Source: Metabacillus halosaccharovorans (GTDB lineage Bacteria; Bacillota; Bacilli; Bacillales; Bacillaceae). Taken from it: a DNA stretch of 64,000 nt. Where the stretch lies: positions 372,001 through 436,000 of the forward strand of contig NZ_KV917372.1 in NCBI RefSeq assembly GCF_002019635.1, written 5' to 3'. The position numbers were made by a program, and so were the translations under genes. Shown piece by piece: positions 33,510-41,388 of this stretch; within the stretch, counting starts at the first letter, position 1; each line of letters begins with the position of its first letter. The notes under the pieces are model-generated. The model ran no database searches and was not told where the DNA came from. It worked only from the letters and a program-made list of their open reading frames with translations.

Positions 33510-34424
33510 ATGAAGCAATACGTTGTGGAAACAAGCAATTTAACAAAAACATTTAATGGAAAAGCTGCGGTTAATCAAGTGAATCTGTCAATTCCGAAGG
33601 GAGCTATATATGGTTTCCTTGGTCCAAATGGAGCTGGAAAAACAACAGCAATCAAGCTGCTTTTAGGATTAATGAAGGAAACAACCGGTTCGATCCAAAT
33701 TTTTGGAAAAGAATTAAAAAAAGAGAAGCAAACAATCTTACGAAACATAGGGTCTTTGGTTGAATCACCATCATATTATGGAAATTTGTCAGCAAGAGAA
33801 AACCTGGAATTACTCCAAATTATTTTACAAACTCCTAAAGAACGAATTGACGAAGTTCTTAATATCGTGCGATTAGAAAAGGATGCAAATCGACCGGTTA
33901 AAGGGTTCTCGTTAGGTATGAAGCAAAGACTCGGAATTGCTTCTGCCTTGCTCGGTAGTCCGGAACTGCTTATCCTTGACGAACCAACAAATGGTTTAGA
34001 TCCATCAGGAATCATTGAAATGCGGGAATTAATTAAAAATTTACCAGAAAAATATGGTGTGACGGTCCTTGTTTCAAGCCATCTTTTATCAGAAATTGAC
34101 CAAATGGCTACCCAGGTTGGAATTATATCAAAAGGATCTCTTATTTTCCAAGATTCAATTGACGTTTTACGAAAGAAATCTGTGAACAAAATTCGCATCC
34201 AAACAAACAATCGTGAGGCTGCTTGGAAAGTCCTCCTTAAAGAGGGCTTAAAAGGGAATGCAGAAGGAGATTATGTATCGTTTAATCAAAGTACAAATAA
34301 AGATGTTGCTGCGATGGTTCATGCCCTTGTCCAAAACGGGTTGGACGTGTACCGGGTTGAGGAGGAAAAACGCTCGCTTGAAAGTATTTTCCTCGAGATG
34401 ACGAAGGAGGCGCAAAGCCTGTGA
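33510..34424 (+). CDS. Lantibiotic-immunity/bacitracin-type ABC transporter ATPase
   Basis: A 304-residue ATPase from ATG 33510 (GAGGTG at 33499). Walker A GPNGAGKTT, Q-loop VESPSYYGNLSARENLELL, signature FSLGMKQRLGIASALLGSP, Walker B LLILDEPTNGLDPSGI and H-loop VSSHLLSEI match the BcrA/LanF group. The C-terminal ~90 residues are the usual regulatory tail. It overlaps the first permease gene by four bases. With two permeases it would expel peptide antibiotics from the membrane. Confidence 0.9.
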   Translation: MKQYVVETSNLTKTFNGKAAVNQVNLSIPKGAIYGFLGPNGAGKTTAIKLLLGLMKETTGSIQIFGKELKKEKQTILRNIGSLVESPSYYGNLSARENLELLQIILQTPKERIDEVLNIVRLEKDANRPVKGFSLGMKQRLGIASALLGSPELLILDEPTNGLDPSGIIEMRELIKNLPEKYGVTVLVSSHLLSEIDQMATQVGIISKGSLIFQDSIDVLRKKSVNKIRIQTNNREAAWKVLLKEGLKGNAEGDYVSFNQSTNKDVAAMVHALVQNGLDVYRVEEEKRSLESIFLEMTKEAQSL

Positions 34425-35128
34425 TCCTTCGGTTATTACGAACAGACTTTAAAAAAATATCAATCGGCATGTGGATTCTTGTTTTCTTAGGACCAATTGG
34501 GATATTTTCTTTAACAACCGTCAATTATTTGGTCCGCTATGACTGGCTCATCCGTCAAACAGATGATTATTGGCTACAGTTATTGCGACAAATCAATTTA
34601 TTTCTCACACCTGCTTTGCTTTTAGGAACAACACTTCTTGCGTCTCTTTTTGCTAATATCGAACATAAGACAAATTCCTGGAAACAGTTGTTAGCACTAC
34701 CTATCAGTAGAGTAAAGGTATATAGCTCTAAATTTATGACAATTAGCTATTTGTTATTTATTTCTACATTGCTGATGTTTATTGGAACAATGGTTTTTGG
34801 CACCTTTTTTGATTGGGAGCAAAGCATGCCTATTAAGGAGATTGCAATTAACAGCTTTTATCCTTTTTTTGCTGCCTTGCCAATTTTAGCTTTTCAGTTA
34901 TGGTATTCTGTTGCATCATCGAACCAAGGTACACCATTAACAATCGGAATTATTGGTTCGGTTGTGTCGATGTATGCCTATGGTGGACCGGAGTGGTTGA
35001 TTTGGAAATGGCCATTGCTTGAAAATAAATGGCAAATACCAGAAATCAGTGTGTTACTAGGAATCGTTGTCGGTGGGATCATTCTTATCACTAGTCTCAT
35101 CCATTTTGATCAAAAGGATGTGAAGTAA
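34421..35128 (+). CDS. Lantibiotic-immunity-type permease, first
   Basis: A 235-residue protein starting at GTG 34421 overlapping the ATPase stop. Six membrane helices are predicted. The cytoplasmic loop WKQLLALPISRVKVYSSKF is typical of the MutE/EpiE group and is nearly repeated in the next gene, showing the permeases are paralogues. It forms the membrane part of the exporter. Confidence 0.85.
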   Translation: MILRLLRTDFKKISIGMWILVFLGPIGIFSLTTVNYLVRYDWLIRQTDDYWLQLLRQINLFLTPALLLGTTLLASLFANIEHKTNSWKQLLALPISRVKVYSSKFMTISYLLFISTLLMFIGTMVFGTFFDWEQSMPIKEIAINSFYPFFAALPILAFQLWYSVASSNQGTPLTIGIIGSVVSMYAYGGPEWLIWKWPLLENKWQIPEISVLLGIVVGGIILITSLIHFDQKDVK

Positions 35129-35847
35129 TGCTAAGTAAACTTATTTATACAGAATGGTTAAAGCTTAAAAAATCGAGAGTTTTACAAATTTTGTTTATTA
35201 GTCCCATACTCTCAACGATTGCTGCTTATTTTAACTTATTTGAAAATGCAGGAAATGAGTGGATGAATTCATTTTTATCAATGATTATGGTTCAAGCCAT
35301 TCTTTTCTTGCCCTTACTTGCTGGAATCTTTGCTGCAGCTGTTTGTCTTTATGAGCATGCTGAAGGGGGATGGAAGCAACTATTGGCTTTACCAGTTAAT
35401 AGGCTCCAAGTATATAGCGCAAAGCTCATCACTGTTTGTACATTTGTAGCATTAACACAAATTCTGATGTTAGCAGGATTGTTTCTTGTGGGAATGTTAC
35501 ATGGTTTCAATGATCCATTTCCTTGGAAGGAAGTGTTCCTTCGTTTATTTATGGGCTGGTTAGGGTGTTTACCAATTATCTCCCTACAATTATGGGTATC
35601 TACCGCTTGGTCCAGTTTTGCTGCTCCTGTTGCACTTAATGTCATCTTAACTTTACCAAACATACTCATTGCAAATTCAGAAACATTCGGTCCATGGTAT
35701 CCTTGGGCACAGCCGTTTTTAGGCATGGTGATGGATCAGCAGTCAGGCTTTACATTTTCTATAGAGACATTGGTATTTGTTATTATTGGTGGTTTTCTCG
35801 TCTTTACGGTAGGTGGCATGGTCTATTTTAAACAAAAAGCAGTTTAG
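35128..35847 (+). CDS. Lantibiotic-immunity-type permease, second
   Basis: A 239-residue paralogue of the preceding gene, with six helices and the loop WKQLLALPVNRLQVYSAKL. Its ATG shares an A with the stop of the previous gene (TAATG), so the three ABC genes are tightly coupled. It corresponds to the MutG/EpiG-type subunit by position. A strong terminator follows. Confidence 0.85.
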   Translation: MLSKLIYTEWLKLKKSRVLQILFISPILSTIAAYFNLFENAGNEWMNSFLSMIMVQAILFLPLLAGIFAAAVCLYEHAEGGWKQLLALPVNRLQVYSAKLITVCTFVALTQILMLAGLFLVGMLHGFNDPFPWKEVFLRLFMGWLGCLPIISLQLWVSTAWSSFAAPVALNVILTLPNILIANSETFGPWYPWAQPFLGMVMDQQSGFTFSIETLVFVIIGGFLVFTVGGMVYFKQKAV

Positions 35848-35866
35848 TAACAGCATTTATAAAGAC

Positions 35867-35905
35867 AATAAAGAAGTGTATACTCCCACTTCTTTATTGA
35901 TTTTT
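35867..35905 (+). terminator. Terminator of the lantibiotic-immunity-type operon
   Basis: AATAAAGAAGTG (35867-35878) and CACTTCTTTATT (35887-35898), 12-bp perfect stem, 8-base loop, T-rich end. Confidence 0.8.
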
Positions 35906-36005
35906 CCCCGATGTATAATGAAACTTATTGTTTTAGTTGAACGTAGTAATAGTAGAATTTAATGGCTCAATTAAAATTACATAGTAAATTGGAAGGTGAT
36001 AAGTC

Positions 36006-36332
36006 ATGACTGGAGCTATTACTCATTTTATTTTATCAATACCTTTCTTGATTTTCGCCTATGTCCTATCAAAAGGAAAAGGAGCCTTTCTGCTTGCTGG
36101 TTATAATACGATGTCTGAAGATGAAAAAGCTCAGTATGATGAAGTAGCGTTGTGTAAGTTTATGAGTAAGATCATGTATGGAATCAGTCTTAGCTTATTT
36201 TTATGGGCACTTAGCGAAGGTTTAAAAAATCAAATTTTATTTATCATTGGCCTTATTTTATTTATTAGTCTTCTTATTTTTGCATTGGTTTACTCAAATA
36301 CAGGAAACAGATTTAAAAGGGATAAAACGTGA
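36006..36332 (+). CDS. DUF3784-type membrane protein
   Basis: A 108-residue protein with three membrane helices (about residues 5-23, 55-75, 78-97). The sequence KGKGAFLLAGYNTMSEDEKAQYDEVALCKFMSKIMYGI is the hallmark of DUF3784, a family with no known function. The start ATG 36006 follows GGAAGGTGA. It stands alone. Confidence 0.8.
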   Translation: MTGAITHFILSIPFLIFAYVLSKGKGAFLLAGYNTMSEDEKAQYDEVALCKFMSKIMYGISLSLFLWALSEGLKNQILFIIGLILFISLLIFALVYSNTGNRFKRDKT

Positions 36333-36409
36333 TAAAAGCATGTTTAAAATTTCGTACATGATGGCTTCGTTTCATTTTTTAATCAGTCAAAAAAATCTTC
36401 ATTTATGTA

Positions 36410-36440
36410 TTGACCTTGACGTTGCGTAAAGGTGTAAAGT
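36410..36440 (+). promoter_or_regulatory. MerR-type promoter with 19-bp spacer and operator
   Basis: TTGACC (36410-36415), a 19-base spacer, TAAAGT (36435-36440). The spacer holds the inverted repeat ACCTTGACGTTGCGTAAAGG (36413-36432, with its final T at 36433), which pairs at 8 of 10 positions. The overlong spacer and this operator are diagnostic of MerR-family drug-responsive promoters. Confidence 0.88.
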
Positions 36441-36464
36441 GAAATTATCAGGGAGGGATTAGAG

Positions 36465-37232
36465 ATGGAATACACGATCCAAAAACTTGCAGAATTAGCG
36501 GGTATCAGTACGAGGACTTTACGATATTACGATGAGCTTGGAATTCTTAAGCCGGCAAGAATCAACTCATCAGGCTACAGAATCTATGGACAATATGAAG
36601 TAAATCTCATCCAACAGATTCTCTTTTATCGTGAACTTGGTCTGCAGCTAAATCAAATAAAAGATATCGTGACTGATCCTGCTTTTGACTTCGCAAAGGC
36701 ATTACATGAGCATCGAGAGCGTCTCCTTGATAAACGAAACCAGTTAGATCAACTAATTGCAAATGTTGAAAAAACAATTGCACATTCAGAAGGGAGAATG
36801 AAGATGACTGATCAAGAAAAATTCGAAGGCTTTAAACAAAAAGCTCTTAAGGAAAATGAAGATAAATACGGAAAAGAAATCCGTGAAAAATACGGAGAAG
36901 AAACCGTCAAGAAATCGAATGAGAAATTCATGAATATGTCTGAAGTGGAATACGAAAAATCTGTCAATATTGAAAAGGAGATGAGAGAACTATTAAAAAA
37001 TGCGATGATAACGGGAGATCCTGCTAGTGAATTAGCACAAAGAGCTGCCCAGTTGCATAAACAATGGTTACTGTTCCACTGGCCTTCCTATAGTAAAGAG
37101 GCACACGCAGGTCTAGCTCAAATGTATGTCGACGATGAGAGATTTACAGCTTATTATGATCAGGAGCAACCGGGTACAGCTGAGTTTTTGAGAGATGCTA
37201 TTCAAATTTTTACTGGAGTGAAGAATCATTAA
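36465..37232 (+). CDS. MerR-family regulator with TipAS-type drug-binding domain
   Basis: A 255-residue activator: MerR winged helix at 1-70 (YTIQKLAELAGISTRTLRYYDELGILKP), dimerisation coiled coil to ~110, and a TipAS domain at ~120-250 (FEGFKQKALKENEDKYGKEI, FHWPSYSKEAHAGLAQMYVDDERF). TipAS domains bind thiopeptides or other drugs; B. subtilis Mta is a relative. The gene sits behind its own 19-bp-spacer promoter, so it is autoregulated. Whether it also controls the Mef-type pump downstream is unclear, because that gene has its own promoter and attenuator. Confidence 0.9.
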   Translation: MEYTIQKLAELAGISTRTLRYYDELGILKPARINSSGYRIYGQYEVNLIQQILFYRELGLQLNQIKDIVTDPAFDFAKALHEHRERLLDKRNQLDQLIANVEKTIAHSEGRMKMTDQEKFEGFKQKALKENEDKYGKEIREKYGEETVKKSNEKFMNMSEVEYEKSVNIEKEMRELLKNAMITGDPASELAQRAAQLHKQWLLFHWPSYSKEAHAGLAQMYVDDERFTAYYDQEQPGTAEFLRDAIQIFTGVKNH

Positions 37233-37237
37233 AAGTC

Positions 37238-37266
37238 TTGTTAACGTAATTCACTTTTGTTAATAT
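37238..37266 (+). promoter_or_regulatory. Promoter of the macrolide leader and efflux gene
   Basis: TTGTTA (37238-37243), 17-base spacer, TAATAT (37261-37266), just after the MerR gene. Transcription would start near 37273, shortly before the leader peptide. Confidence 0.6.
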
Positions 37267-37300
37267 TTAAGTAACTATGGATGAAATGGAGGTTTTCCTT

Positions 37301-37345
37301 TTGACAGCATCAATGAGATTAAGATTCCTAGACTGCAATCGTTAA
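37301..37345 (+). CDS. Macrolide-type leader peptide (MTASMRLR...)
   Basis: A 14-codon ORF, start TTG 37301, with ATGGAGG at 37286-37292. The peptide is MTASMRLRFLDCNR. Its first eight residues are identical to the leader peptide MTASMRLR described for mef(E)/mel attenuation, and MRLR is the macrolide arrest motif also found in the ErmD/ErmK leader (MTHSMRLRF). Ribosomes holding a macrolide stall on this motif. It is followed by hairpins and a terminator before a Mef-type pump gene, giving a complete attenuator. Confidence 0.88.
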   Translation: MTASMRLRFLDCNR

Positions 37346-37364
37346 TTGAATACGTTTGTAAGGA

Positions 37365-37384
37365 ACTCTGCCTATGTTCAGAGT
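37365..37384 (+). promoter_or_regulatory. Hairpin in the macrolide attenuator
   Basis: ACTCTG (37365-37370) pairs with CAGAGT (37379-37384). A second weak hairpin AAACC/GGTTT lies at 37414-37433. Either could belong to the set of alternative structures that decide between termination and readthrough. Confidence 0.45.
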
Positions 37385-37436
37385 AACGGGATTGGTCTGT
37401 CTATTTTTAAAGGAAACCATTATTTAGCGGTTTATT

Positions 37437-37467
37437 AAAAAGAGGGATTATTTTTCCCTCTTTTTTT
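37437..37467 (+). terminator. Attenuator terminator before the Mef-type gene
   Basis: AAAAAGAGGGA (37437-37447), 7-base loop, TCCCTCTTTTT (37455-37465), then further T. It lies 100 bases before the pump gene and must be read through for pump expression from the promoter at 37238. Confidence 0.85.
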
Positions 37468-37566
37468 GATGTCTTTAAAAATATACATCAACAGAGCGGT
37501 TCGATGTAGATGGAGATGGGTGAAGAGTTGATTTAAAAAACTTAATAGAAATGAGTTGTTAAAAAA

Positions 37567-38811
37567 ATGAATACAGTAAATAACGATCTCAAGGAGAATT
37601 GGTTTAAGAATATTATACTCTTCTTAAGTAGTCAGACGATATCACTATTCGGGTCTTCATTAGTCCAATACGCGATTATGTGGTACATCACGCTGGAGAC
37701 TGAATCTGGTTTAATGATGACTTTGTATATCATTTGCGGATTTATTCCTACATTTCTTTTGTCTCCAGTTGCAGGAGTGTGGGCAGATCGGTACAATCGA
37801 AAAATGCTTATTATGGTAGCTGATGGGCTTATTGCTACAGCAACGCTTATTTTGGCCATTCTCTTTTTAATGGGCTATGATGCCACTTGGTTATTGTTTG
37901 TGATGGCAGCAGTACGTGCCTTTGGAACAGGCATTCAAACACCAGCAGTGGGAGCAATTCTTCCGCAAATTGTTCCGAAGGATAAACTAACAAAAGTAAA
38001 CGGCGCAAATGGAAGTATTCAAGCCATTATCATGTTTGTTTCACCAATGGTAAGTGCGGCACTGTTAGCAACAACATCAATTGAAATCATCTTTTTCATT
38101 GATGTCATAACAGCTGTTATCGCGATTTTTACTCTCCTTGCCTTTTTAAAGATCTCTACCCATGAAAAAGCAGCCGAAAAACAAACTACAAGCTACTTAA
38201 GTGATTTTAAACAAGGCTTACAGTATATAAATAATCATGCATTTCTCAAAACGTTTTTCTTATTCTTTGCTGTCTTCTTTGTGTTGATGGCACCTGCTGC
38301 ATTTTTAACACCATTGCAGGTAACACGTACATTCGGTGATGATGTATGGAAATTAACGGCAATCGAAATCGCCTTTTCCATTGGTATGATGATTGGTGGG
38401 GGGATTATTGCTTCATGGGGAGGCTTCCCAAATAAAGTGAAAACAATGGCGTTCTCCAGTCTTATTATGGGAGTCTGTACGTTTGCCCTTGGTGCCACAC
38501 CAATCTTTTGGTTGTACTTGATATTTATGGCGTTATTCGGAGTGGCCATGCCGATCTTCAATACACCAACGACTGTATTGTTGCAGGAAAAAATTGAAGA
38601 AGAATATTTAGGTAGAGTATTTGGTGTTATGGGGATGATCTCAACCTCAATGATGCCTATTGGAATGCTCATCTTTGGGCCGATTGCGGATATCATTAGA
38701 ATCGAATGGCTTCTATTAGGAACAGGACTGTTCATCATCATCCTAACGCTATTCATGAATCAAAATAAAGTATTAGTCGAAGCCGGTAAACCGGTTTTAA
38801 ATGAAGCTTAA
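37567..38811 (+). CDS. Mef-type macrolide efflux MFS transporter
   Basis: A 414-residue MFS protein with 12 predicted helices. It follows the MefA pattern: FLSSQTISLFGSSLVQYAIMWYI near the start, PVAGVWADRYNRKM (motif A), RAFGTGIQTPAVGAILPQIVP, and LLQEKIEEEYLGRVFG near the C-terminus. Mef proteins export 14- and 15-membered macrolides by proton antiport. The leader peptide upstream strongly supports a macrolide-inducible pump. No Mel/MsrD ABC-F gene follows, unlike the streptococcal element; the gene appears chromosomal. Ribosome binding signals are weak. Confidence 0.85.
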   Translation: MNTVNNDLKENWFKNIILFLSSQTISLFGSSLVQYAIMWYITLETESGLMMTLYIICGFIPTFLLSPVAGVWADRYNRKMLIMVADGLIATATLILAILFLMGYDATWLLFVMAAVRAFGTGIQTPAVGAILPQIVPKDKLTKVNGANGSIQAIIMFVSPMVSAALLATTSIEIIFFIDVITAVIAIFTLLAFLKISTHEKAAEKQTTSYLSDFKQGLQYINNHAFLKTFFLFFAVFFVLMAPAAFLTPLQVTRTFGDDVWKLTAIEIAFSIGMMIGGGIIASWGGFPNKVKTMAFSSLIMGVCTFALGATPIFWLYLIFMALFGVAMPIFNTPTTVLLQEKIEEEYLGRVFGVMGMISTSMMPIGMLIFGPIADIIRIEWLLLGTGLFIIILTLFMNQNKVLVEAGKPVLNEA

Positions 38812-38836
38812 CAAATGAAACTGAATAAATAGAACA

Positions 38837-38879
38837 GGCAAAAACGTCTTTTATCTTTAGGACGTTTTTGCCTTTTTTT
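38837..38879 (+). terminator. Terminator of the Mef-type gene
   Basis: GGCAAAAACGTC (38837-38848) and GACGTTTTTGCC (38861-38872), perfect 12-bp stem, then seven T. Confidence 0.92.
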
Positions 38880-38954
38880 ATGAACAATTTTGAAACTTTT
38901 TACACCATTTAATCGTATGTAAAGGTAGCACGTTACTTGCTAGGGGGAACATAA

Positions 38955-39416
38955 ATGAATGACCATCTTGATCAAATAAAAACAACCATTAAGGAGCTTA
39001 GAAAGATTGATAATAAAAAAAACACTGGAAAGCTTGATTTTAATAAATGTGAACGAGTTGCTGAAAAATTGGATTCATTATCTGAAAATTGTCAGGAATG
39101 TGAGCAACAATTACTAGAATTAAAGAATCATTTTATCAAATTAAAAGCAGATTTAGACAACTTGGATAAAAATGCTCTGAAACAACACCAACACTTTATC
39201 CAGCAAACCTATAACCATCTCCAGAAAAAACATAAACTCTTACCAGAAGGATATTACATGAGTATTTACATGTCGATTGGAATGAGCATGGGGGTCGTGT
39301 TTGGTTTAACAATATTCGACAATATTGCCTTAGGAATCCCGATAGGAATGTGTTTGGGAATAGCAATCGGGGCCGGTTTGGATGCCGATATAAAGAAAAA
39401 AGGGAAAACAATATAG
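38955..39416 (+). CDS. Hypothetical coiled-coil protein with glycine-zipper membrane tail
   Basis: A 153-residue protein. Residues 1-95 are helical and charged with heptad-like spacing and four Cys near 36-58 (NKCERVAEKL, SENCQECEQQ). Residues 100-145 form glycine-zipper membrane helices (YMSIYMSIGMSMGVVFG and GIPIGMCLGIAIGAGLDADI). The family is known as a glycine-zipper type in Bacillus, without an assigned role. Start ATG 38955 follows AGGGGG. Confidence 0.65.
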   Translation: MNDHLDQIKTTIKELRKIDNKKNTGKLDFNKCERVAEKLDSLSENCQECEQQLLELKNHFIKLKADLDNLDKNALKQHQHFIQQTYNHLQKKHKLLPEGYYMSIYMSIGMSMGVVFGLTIFDNIALGIPIGMCLGIAIGAGLDADIKKKGKTI

Positions 39417-39499
39417 TTCTTTTTACATTCAAGTTGTGTAACATAGTATACTAATAGAAAAAGACTTTCTGCGCTTTTCGGAGGAGTTTACAGATACTA

Positions 39500-40639
39500 A
39501 TGAAGAAGGTATATCTTATTTGGTTAGCTATTCATATCGCTGTATGGGGAGTAACTTTTTATGAATTTCCATCAAGTATAAATGAGAGACAACTGGCCGC
39601 TACAAGTTTATATTTTGTTATTTTATTTATTCTACCTCTATTTAAAGAAAGAACAATGGTGCAAACACTATTATTTTGCACACAGACCATCTTAACGATC
39701 CTCGTTTTCTATCCGGCAGACAATTTGTTAAATCCATATCTGCTCTTCATACATGCTTTACTACTAGCAGAAGCAGTTTTTTATTTACCTAGGTGGAAAA
39801 GTTTAATAGTGGTTGTATTTCAATTAGGCAGTTCGATATACCTATTATCAGAAGCAAGTCTTAGTACTACACAATTAATATGGAGTAGTTTGTTTTATAT
39901 GATGTTAATAAGCGCGTTATACCATTATCAAGCCGTACATAAGCGAGAAAAGGAAACACAACAAAAAAATGATGCCTTACTTGATGAGTATCGGAAGATG
40001 AAAAGACAGCTTGTTACAGAAGAACAACAGGCAAGACAGGATGAGCGAATGCTTATTGGTCATGAAATACATGATTCTGTTGGACATAAACTAACAGCAC
40101 TGATCATGCAGTTTGAGGTATTTCGCCTGCATGCAGAGAATAAGGACAAAGAAAAAATAGCAGAGCTTAAACAACTTGCTGAACAAAGCTTAGAGGAAAC
40201 GAGACGTGCTGTAAAATCCTTTAAACAGACAGAAGTAGGTGGTTTACAAGGTGTGATCCGCTTAATTCGCAAACTGGAAATGGAAAGTTTTATGAAAATA
40301 AGTTTTTCTGTTAAGCATGGAGCTTTTGCTGCACCACTAACAGGTGAGCAGTCTTTTGCAATCTATCGGGCTGTCCAAGAAGCACTCACAAATATTATGA
40401 AACATAGTACCTCAAGAGAAGCTCATGTCATGTTTGAGTCTCCGGGCGGGAGTATTTTTAGATTTGAAGTATTTAATATTGCTCCTTCTCATCCATTTTT
40501 TCAAGAGGGATATGGATTGAAAGCCATGCGGACTCGATTAGAAAAAGTTGGAGGTTCCCTGGAAATTGATCATAATGAGCGTCATTTCGTCGTGAGAGGG
40601 AGTATACGTTTAGTTGAACGGAGAGGGTCATATGATTAA
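39500..40639 (+). CDS. lnrJ: LnrJ (YfiJ)-like sensor histidine kinase
   Basis: A 379-residue kinase with about five N-terminal membrane helices (residues 1-145), a coiled-coil linker, the HisKA_3 site IGHEIHDSVGHKLTALIMQFE (His ~ residue 195) and a C-terminal HATPase (VQEALTNIMKHS). The membrane domain has no extracellular loop of size, as in LnrJ. It is the first gene of a five-gene module matching B. subtilis yfiJKLMN, which gives resistance to linearmycins and related polyenes. The 3' end overlaps the response regulator by eight bases. Confidence 0.8.
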   Translation: MKKVYLIWLAIHIAVWGVTFYEFPSSINERQLAATSLYFVILFILPLFKERTMVQTLLFCTQTILTILVFYPADNLLNPYLLFIHALLLAEAVFYLPRWKSLIVVVFQLGSSIYLLSEASLSTTQLIWSSLFYMMLISALYHYQAVHKREKETQQKNDALLDEYRKMKRQLVTEEQQARQDERMLIGHEIHDSVGHKLTALIMQFEVFRLHAENKDKEKIAELKQLAEQSLEETRRAVKSFKQTEVGGLQGVIRLIRKLEMESFMKISFSVKHGAFAAPLTGEQSFAIYRAVQEALTNIMKHSTSREAHVMFESPGGSIFRFEVFNIAPSHPFFQEGYGLKAMRTRLEKVGGSLEIDHNERHFVVRGSIRLVERRGSYD

Positions 40640-41264
40640 GGTGTTACTTGCGGAAGATCAAGTGATGGTACGCCAAGGCTTAAAGGCAATGATTGAAACA
40701 GATGAAGAGATCACTGTAACTGGTGAGGCTGATAATGGCAAAGAAGCGATTAACCTATGTGAGAAGCAGGTTTTTGATGTAGCCATTTTAGATATACGTA
40801 TGCCAGTAATGGATGGAATTGAGGCAACGAAAATATTACGGTCACGTTTTCCTCTAATGAAAATTCTAATGTTGACAACATTTGATGACGAAGAATACGT
40901 AATGGAAGCCTTAAAATTAGGAGTAAGTGGATATATGCTTAAAAATGGTGATACGGAATCACTTATTCGCTCAATTAAAAGTGCATTAAGTGGCGGGCTT
41001 TCTTTGGAAGATCAGGTTGCGGCAAAAGTAATGCCAGTCTTACTTCAAAAGCAAGAGAAGGATTCAATAGATCCGAGATTAACTCCACGGGAAAGAGCCA
41101 TATTAACATGTATCGGTGAAGGGTTAAATAATAAGGAAGTTGCCGAACGGCTGGGCTTGTCAGTTGGAACCGTCAAAAATCAAACAAGTATGATTTTAGA
41201 GAAATTAGCATTAAGGGACCGGACACAGTTAGCTATTTACGCCATTCGCAATCATCTCGTCTAA
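40632..41264 (+). CDS. lnrK: LnrK (YfiK)-like NarL/LuxR-type response regulator
   Basis: A 210-residue regulator from ATG 40632 with GGAGAGGG before it; the longer frame from 40614 lacks a site. Receiver domain with phospho-Asp in VAILDIRMPVMDG (~54), and a LuxR helix-turn-helix (LTPRERAILTCIGEGLNNKEVAERLGLSVGTVKNQ). It should activate the ABC genes downstream, which follow a terminator and so need their own promoter. Confidence 0.85.
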   Translation: MIKVLLAEDQVMVRQGLKAMIETDEEITVTGEADNGKEAINLCEKQVFDVAILDIRMPVMDGIEATKILRSRFPLMKILMLTTFDDEEYVMEALKLGVSGYMLKNGDTESLIRSIKSALSGGLSLEDQVAAKVMPVLLQKQEKDSIDPRLTPRERAILTCIGEGLNNKEVAERLGLSVGTVKNQTSMILEKLALRDRTQLAIYAIRNHLV

Positions 41265-41307
41265 GGTAAAAAAGTGACAAAAGTAATAAGTGTCGATTCA
41301 TACAGTG

Positions 41308-41338
41308 ACCAGAGTCAGTAGTGACTTTGGTTTTTTTG
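41308..41338 (+). terminator. Terminator between lnrK-like and lnrL-like genes
   Basis: ACCAGAGTCA (41308-41317), loop GTAG, TGACTTTGGT (41322-41331), then T run. Downstream, AAGATGC occurs twice (about 41344 and 41360) and may be part of the regulator's target. Confidence 0.75.
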
Positions 41339-41388
41339 TTTTAAGATGCAAATAGTAAAGATGCTAAAACATCAAAGGAGGCATACCC

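Noticed and set aside
37365-37433. Second peptide frame MFRVTGLVCLFLKETII in the attenuator
   Set aside because: It lacks a ribosome binding site and has no arrest motif; the sequence is better explained as hairpin-forming leader RNA.
38235-38756. 173-codon minus-strand ORF
   Set aside because: It is the complement of the Mef-type transporter, whose frame, motifs and regulation are clear; the antisense frame is rich in Ile/Pro/Asn as expected of a shadow.
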